Part shown: positions 5,804-7,841 of the stretch, one piece after another
How positions within the stretch are numbered: position 1 is the stretch's first letter
How the letters are laid out: the number at the start of each line of letters is the position of its first letter
Assembly: GCF_938045465.1 (NCBI RefSeq)
Contig: NZ_CALIBF010000005.1
Location: 1-7,841, forward strand
Origin: an uncultured Campylobacter sp.
GTDB lineage: Bacteria > Campylobacterota > Campylobacteria > Campylobacterales > Campylobacteraceae
DNA length: 7,841 nucleotides
Direction of reading: 5' to 3'
Translations under genes and position numbers: made by a program
The notes under the pieces: model-generated
Seen by the model: only the letters and a program-made list of their open reading frames with translations
The model's database searches: none
What the model was told of the DNA's origin: nothing

Positions 5804-6811
5804 GTGATACTTGCTATTGAGAGCAGCTGCGACGACAGCTCGGTCGCGGTGATGGACGAGCGTAGTTTCGAGCTGAAATTTTACGAAAAAATAAGCCAGG
5901 AGGCCGATCACGCCAAATACGGCGGCGTCGTGCCCGAGCTTGCCGCGAGGCTGCATACGGAGGCGCTGCCGCGGATTTTGCAGCGCGCAAAGCCCTATTT
6001 TAGCGAGCTTAGCGCGGTCGCAGCGACCAATACCCCGGGGCTCAGCGTGAGCCTGATCGGCGGCGTGAATATGGCAAAAGCGCTCGCGCTCGCGCTAAAT
6101 TTGCCACTCATCGGCGTAAATCATCTCATAGGCCACGTTTACTCGCTGTTTTTAGACGGCGAGGCGCGATTTCCGATGGGCGTTTTGCTCGTTAGCGGCG
6201 GGCACACGATGGTTTTGGATATCGACGCTGCGGGGGGTATCGAAATTTTAGCGACCACCGGCGACGACAGCTTCGGCGAGAGCTTCGATAAGGTCGCAAA
6301 GATGCTGGGGCTCGGCTATCCGGGCGGCGCGCTCATCGAGGAACTCGCAAAAGGCGGCGAGCCGAGGTTTGAGCTGCCCGTGCCGCTAAAGGGCGACAGG
6401 CGGCTGGAGTATAGCTTTTCGGGGCTTAAAAACGCCGCGCGCGTGCAGATAGAGAAGCTAAAAGAGGCGGGCGAGCTGGATAAGCGGGCGATGCGCGATC
6501 TGGCGCGCTGCTTTGAGGACACGGCGTGCGCGCACATACTGGATAAATTGCAGCGGATCTTTGAGCTGCGTCGCTTTGCGCGCTTCGGCGTCGTGGGCGG
6601 AGCGAGCGCGAACCTGCATCTGCGGGGGCTTTTGACGGATTTGTGCGAGCGGGCGGGCTGCGAGATACTTTTCGCACCGATGAAATTTTGCTCCGATAAC
6701 GCCGCTATGATCGCGCGCGCAGCAATAGAAAAGCTGCGTAAAAATGAATTCACAGCACCCGCAAAGCTTGAGATCATTCCGCATCTAAATCTACGCTCGG
6801 CATTTGAGTGA
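5804..6811 (+). CDS. tsaD: tRNA N6-threonylcarbamoyladenosine transferase TsaD
   Basis: TsaD (335 aa, normal length) transfers the threonylcarbamoyl group from threonylcarbamoyl-AMP to A37 of ANN-decoding tRNAs in the cytoplasm, acting with TsaB and TsaE. All hallmark blocks of the Kae1/YgjD ASKHA-fold family are present: ILAIESSCDDSS (2-13), HAKYGGVVPELAARLH (36-51), the metal-binding NHLIGH with H107 and H111, LLVSGGHTMVL, GDDSFGESFDKVAKMLGLGYPGG, EYSFSGLKNAAR, GVVGGASANLHLR and FCSDNAAM with the third metal ligand D298. The start is GTG 5804, with AAGGA (5793-5797) six bases upstream and a promoter just before. It is essential or near-essential in most bacteria, and nothing is missing. It is the most GC-rich gene in the window and its own transcription unit; no tsaB or tsaE lies beside it here. 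Confidence 0.98.
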   Translation: MILAIESSCDDSSVAVMDERSFELKFYEKISQEADHAKYGGVVPELAARLHTEALPRILQRAKPYFSELSAVAATNTPGLSVSLIGGVNMAKALALALNLPLIGVNHLIGHVYSLFLDGEARFPMGVLLVSGGHTMVLDIDAAGGIEILATTGDDSFGESFDKVAKMLGLGYPGGALIEELAKGGEPRFELPVPLKGDRRLEYSFSGLKNAARVQIEKLKEAGELDKRAMRDLARCFEDTACAHILDKLQRIFELRRFARFGVVGGASANLHLRGLLTDLCERAGCEILFAPMKFCSDNAAMIARAAIEKLRKNEFTAPAKLEIIPHLNLRSAFE

Positions 6812-6949
6812 AATTTTAAAATTTACAAATAGTCTGCACCCACTAGCGGATTCTCACGCGCTGAGCGTTTGAGTAAAATTTTATCTCGCGCTCGCTCACG
6901 GTTGAGTTTGGATAAAATTCACTTTGAATTTACACATCGCGTTTCAGGC
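6812..6949. other. Spacer after tsaD with short degenerate repeats
   Basis: No gene or clear terminator is visible. The tsaD end CGCTCGGCATTTGAGTGAAA... (6794-6818) recurs imperfectly at 6859-6883 (21 of 25 matching), and a looser third copy (TGAGTTTGGATAAAATT) lies near 6903-6919. This suggests small duplications at the border between the conserved tsaD region and the accessory A-B array. Confidence 0.45.
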
Positions 6950-7069
6950 TCACGCCACGTTTTGCCAAACTCCTTTCGTGCTCGCACCACCATCGATGCC
7001 GCTGCCGCTGCGCATGTCCTCGCTGCTTGCAATATCTGCTAAAATTTGATCGGCTTGTTTACTCGTCAT
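6950..7069 (-). pseudogene. Truncated copy of small gene A (A')
   Basis: ATG at 7069 (minus) with AAAGGA (7076-7081) just upstream encodes 39 residues to TGA 6950-6952. The first 20 or so (MTSKQADQILADIASSEDMR) match the start of the 68-aa protein at 7585-7791 (MTNEQAKKILADIANDKDVR), including shared Q-A, ILADIA and D.R positions. After that the resemblance stops and the reading becomes G/S-rich with an odd tail, so the copy appears truncated and joined to unrelated DNA. Its start region lies in the 55-bp repeat shared with 7787-7841. It follows the broken gene B by 16 bases on the same strand. It is probably non-functional. Confidence 0.55.
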
Positions 7070-7119
7070 TTTTTATCCTTTATATTTAATCGTGCAGAAA
7101 AGTTACGACTTCGTGTTCT
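7065..7119. repeat. Direct repeat, copy 1 (gene B end / gene A' start)
   Basis: These 55 bases are identical to 7787-7841, 722 bases away. They contain the last codons of B (...V-V-T-F-L-H-D, stop), the 16-base spacer with AAAGGA, and the first bases of A'. Identity may extend further, because the second copy is cut by the window end. Confidence 0.9.
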
Positions 7120-7568
7120 TTTGGTAAATTTTCTCTACCATCAATACCGCGATTACCGTATTCCGTTAGAGCTTCTTTTAAAATTTTATAAAGCTCGTCC
7201 AACGAAATTCCGTCAAGACTAGAATTTATATTTTCTAGCTTATATTTGATAAAAAACGGATTATCGACTAGCATTTTACTTGTGGTTTCGTCATAGACCC
7301 GTCTAATATCAAGCTCAATAACATTGCCCTTATAACATAAAATATAAATCTCCTCACCCGTAAATCCATCTCGCGGATCCGGTAAGTGCGGATCACACAC
7401 AAAGATAAACCAAATATCCCTCTGCCTATCGATGACTCAATCAAGCTACTCTATACGTTGATTGCCCAATGGAAGTTCACCAAAATTTGCTCTGGAGCTA
7501 TTTACTATGTCAATAACGCCATATTTCTCAATATCCTCTTTCGAAATATATTCTGCTACAAATGCCAT
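7086..7568 (-). pseudogene. Gene B, unrecognised protein with two in-frame stops
   Basis: ATG at 7568 (minus) follows AAGGAG closely and reads 40 residues (MAFVAEYISKEDIEKYG...) before TAG 7446-7448. TGA 7437-7439 comes two codons later, and the same frame then runs open to TAA 7086-7088, ending H-E-V-V-T-F-L-H-D. The downstream part (D-I-W-F-I-F-V-C-D-P-H-L-P-D-P-R-D-G-F-T-G, then EEIYILCYKGNVIELDIRRVYD) is well formed and can start at GTG 7400 (104 aa), but nothing suggests that is the real start. Around the stops a second frame is open (S-S-L-I-E-S-S-I), so two compensating indels are as likely as nonsense mutations. An intact protein would have about 160 residues, be cytoplasmic and have no membrane segment. 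I do not recognise the family. The tandem pairing with gene A and the small size are compatible with an immunity-type or other accessory module. Confidence 0.65.
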
Positions 7569-7584
7569 TTTCTACTCCTTAAAT

Positions 7585-7791
7585 TTAATATTTAATTATA
7601 TCTACGACATATTTATATTCGCTTATATGCTCGTAGATATCGCCTTCGATTTTAATGCCTAGTCTCCCAACCATATCGTTTAGAAAAAATTTCTCAAAAT
7701 TTTCAGCGGTTACCTTGGCGCCGCTACTGGTGCGCACATCCTTGTCATTCGCTATATCTGCCAAAATCTTCTTTGCTTGTTCATTTGTCAT
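7585..7791 (-). CDS. Gene A, small unrecognised protein (68 aa)
   Basis: ATG at 7791 (minus) is preceded by AAAGGA (7798-7803) at a spacing of 6 and the gene ends at TAA 7585. It is a charged cytoplasmic protein with an N-terminal helix (MTNEQAKKILADIAND), a central AENFEKFFLNDMVGRLG segment and a tyrosine-rich C-terminus (YEHISEYKYVVDIIKY); no signal peptide or membrane span. No known family comes to mind. Its stop lies 16 bases before gene B, which has its own AAGGAG, so A and B form a co-transcribed pair. The 55-bp repeat at its 5' side shows that a further copy of the gene B end precedes it, making it part of a tandem A-B array. Confidence 0.65.
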   Translation of the reverse strand: MTNEQAKKILADIANDKDVRTSSGAKVTAENFEKFFLNDMVGRLGIKIEGDIYEHISEYKYVVDIIKY

Positions 7792-7841
7792 TTTTTATCC
7801 TTTATATTTAATCGTGCAGAAAAGTTACGACTTCGTGTTCT
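7787..7841. repeat. Direct repeat, copy 2 (runs off the window)
   Basis: Identical to 7065-7119. On the minus strand it encodes the last residues of a further gene B copy, then the spacer and start of gene A at 7791. It shows that the A-B module continues to the right of the window. Confidence 0.9.

Noticed and set aside
6316..6784. Three long minus-strand ORFs inside tsaD
   Set aside because: tsaD is intact and GC-rich, which leaves opposite frames open by chance; their composition is low-complexity S/R/A-rich.
7386..7662. Plus-strand ORFs opposite genes A and B
   Set aside because: They have no ribosome binding sites and lie antisense to frames with clear start signals and a repeated module structure.

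Overview
The window looks like chromosomal DNA of an epsilonproteobacterium, most likely one of the higher-GC oral Campylobacter species (C. gracilis/showae/rectus type). This is inferred from the AAATTTT/AAAATTT-rich spacers, AAGGA-type ribosome binding sites, a TATAAT -10 box before tsaD, and the presence of an IS1595-like element and a TonB-dependent receptor. Species cannot be fixed without a search.

Left block (1-1353, + strand, AT-rich): the tail of an unidentified gene is followed by three small, closely packed genes that resemble immunity proteins of polymorphic or contact-dependent toxins: an Imm40-like protein, a colicin-D-immunity-like helical protein and a DUF3969-like protein. 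Coding-like scraps in other frames lie between them (393-545 and 581-646), so the array appears to have been built and eroded by recombination. No toxin gene is complete in the window.

Middle (1395-3750): an IS1595/ISXO2-type insertion sequence with 37-bp terminal inverted repeats (1395-1431 and 2321-2357) carries a transposase on the minus strand, frameshifted near its C-terminus. It abuts the C-terminal two thirds of a TonB-dependent outer membrane receptor that has lost its signal peptide, TonB box and plug and carries a second frameshift near 2545. There is no target-site duplication and no receptor N-terminus on the other side of the IS, which points to an IS-associated deletion that joined the immunity array to the receptor remnant.

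Right of centre (4111-6811): two apparently intact genes of higher GC. creD (inner membrane protein, TTG start, no creBC beside it) is followed by a terminator, a large nested palindrome, a promoter and tsaD (tRNA t6A synthesis, GTG start).

Right end (6950-7841, - strand): at least two copies of a tandem gene-pair module. Each unit has a small gene A (about 68 aa) followed by gene B (about 160 aa). In this window the A copy at 7585-7791 is intact, the B copy carries two in-frame stops, and the next A copy (6950-7069) is truncated. A 55-bp perfect direct repeat with a 722-bp period (7065-7119 and 7787-7841) covers the B-end/A-start junction and runs off the window. The products are unrecognised; by layout this could be a second small-protein (immunity-like) array.
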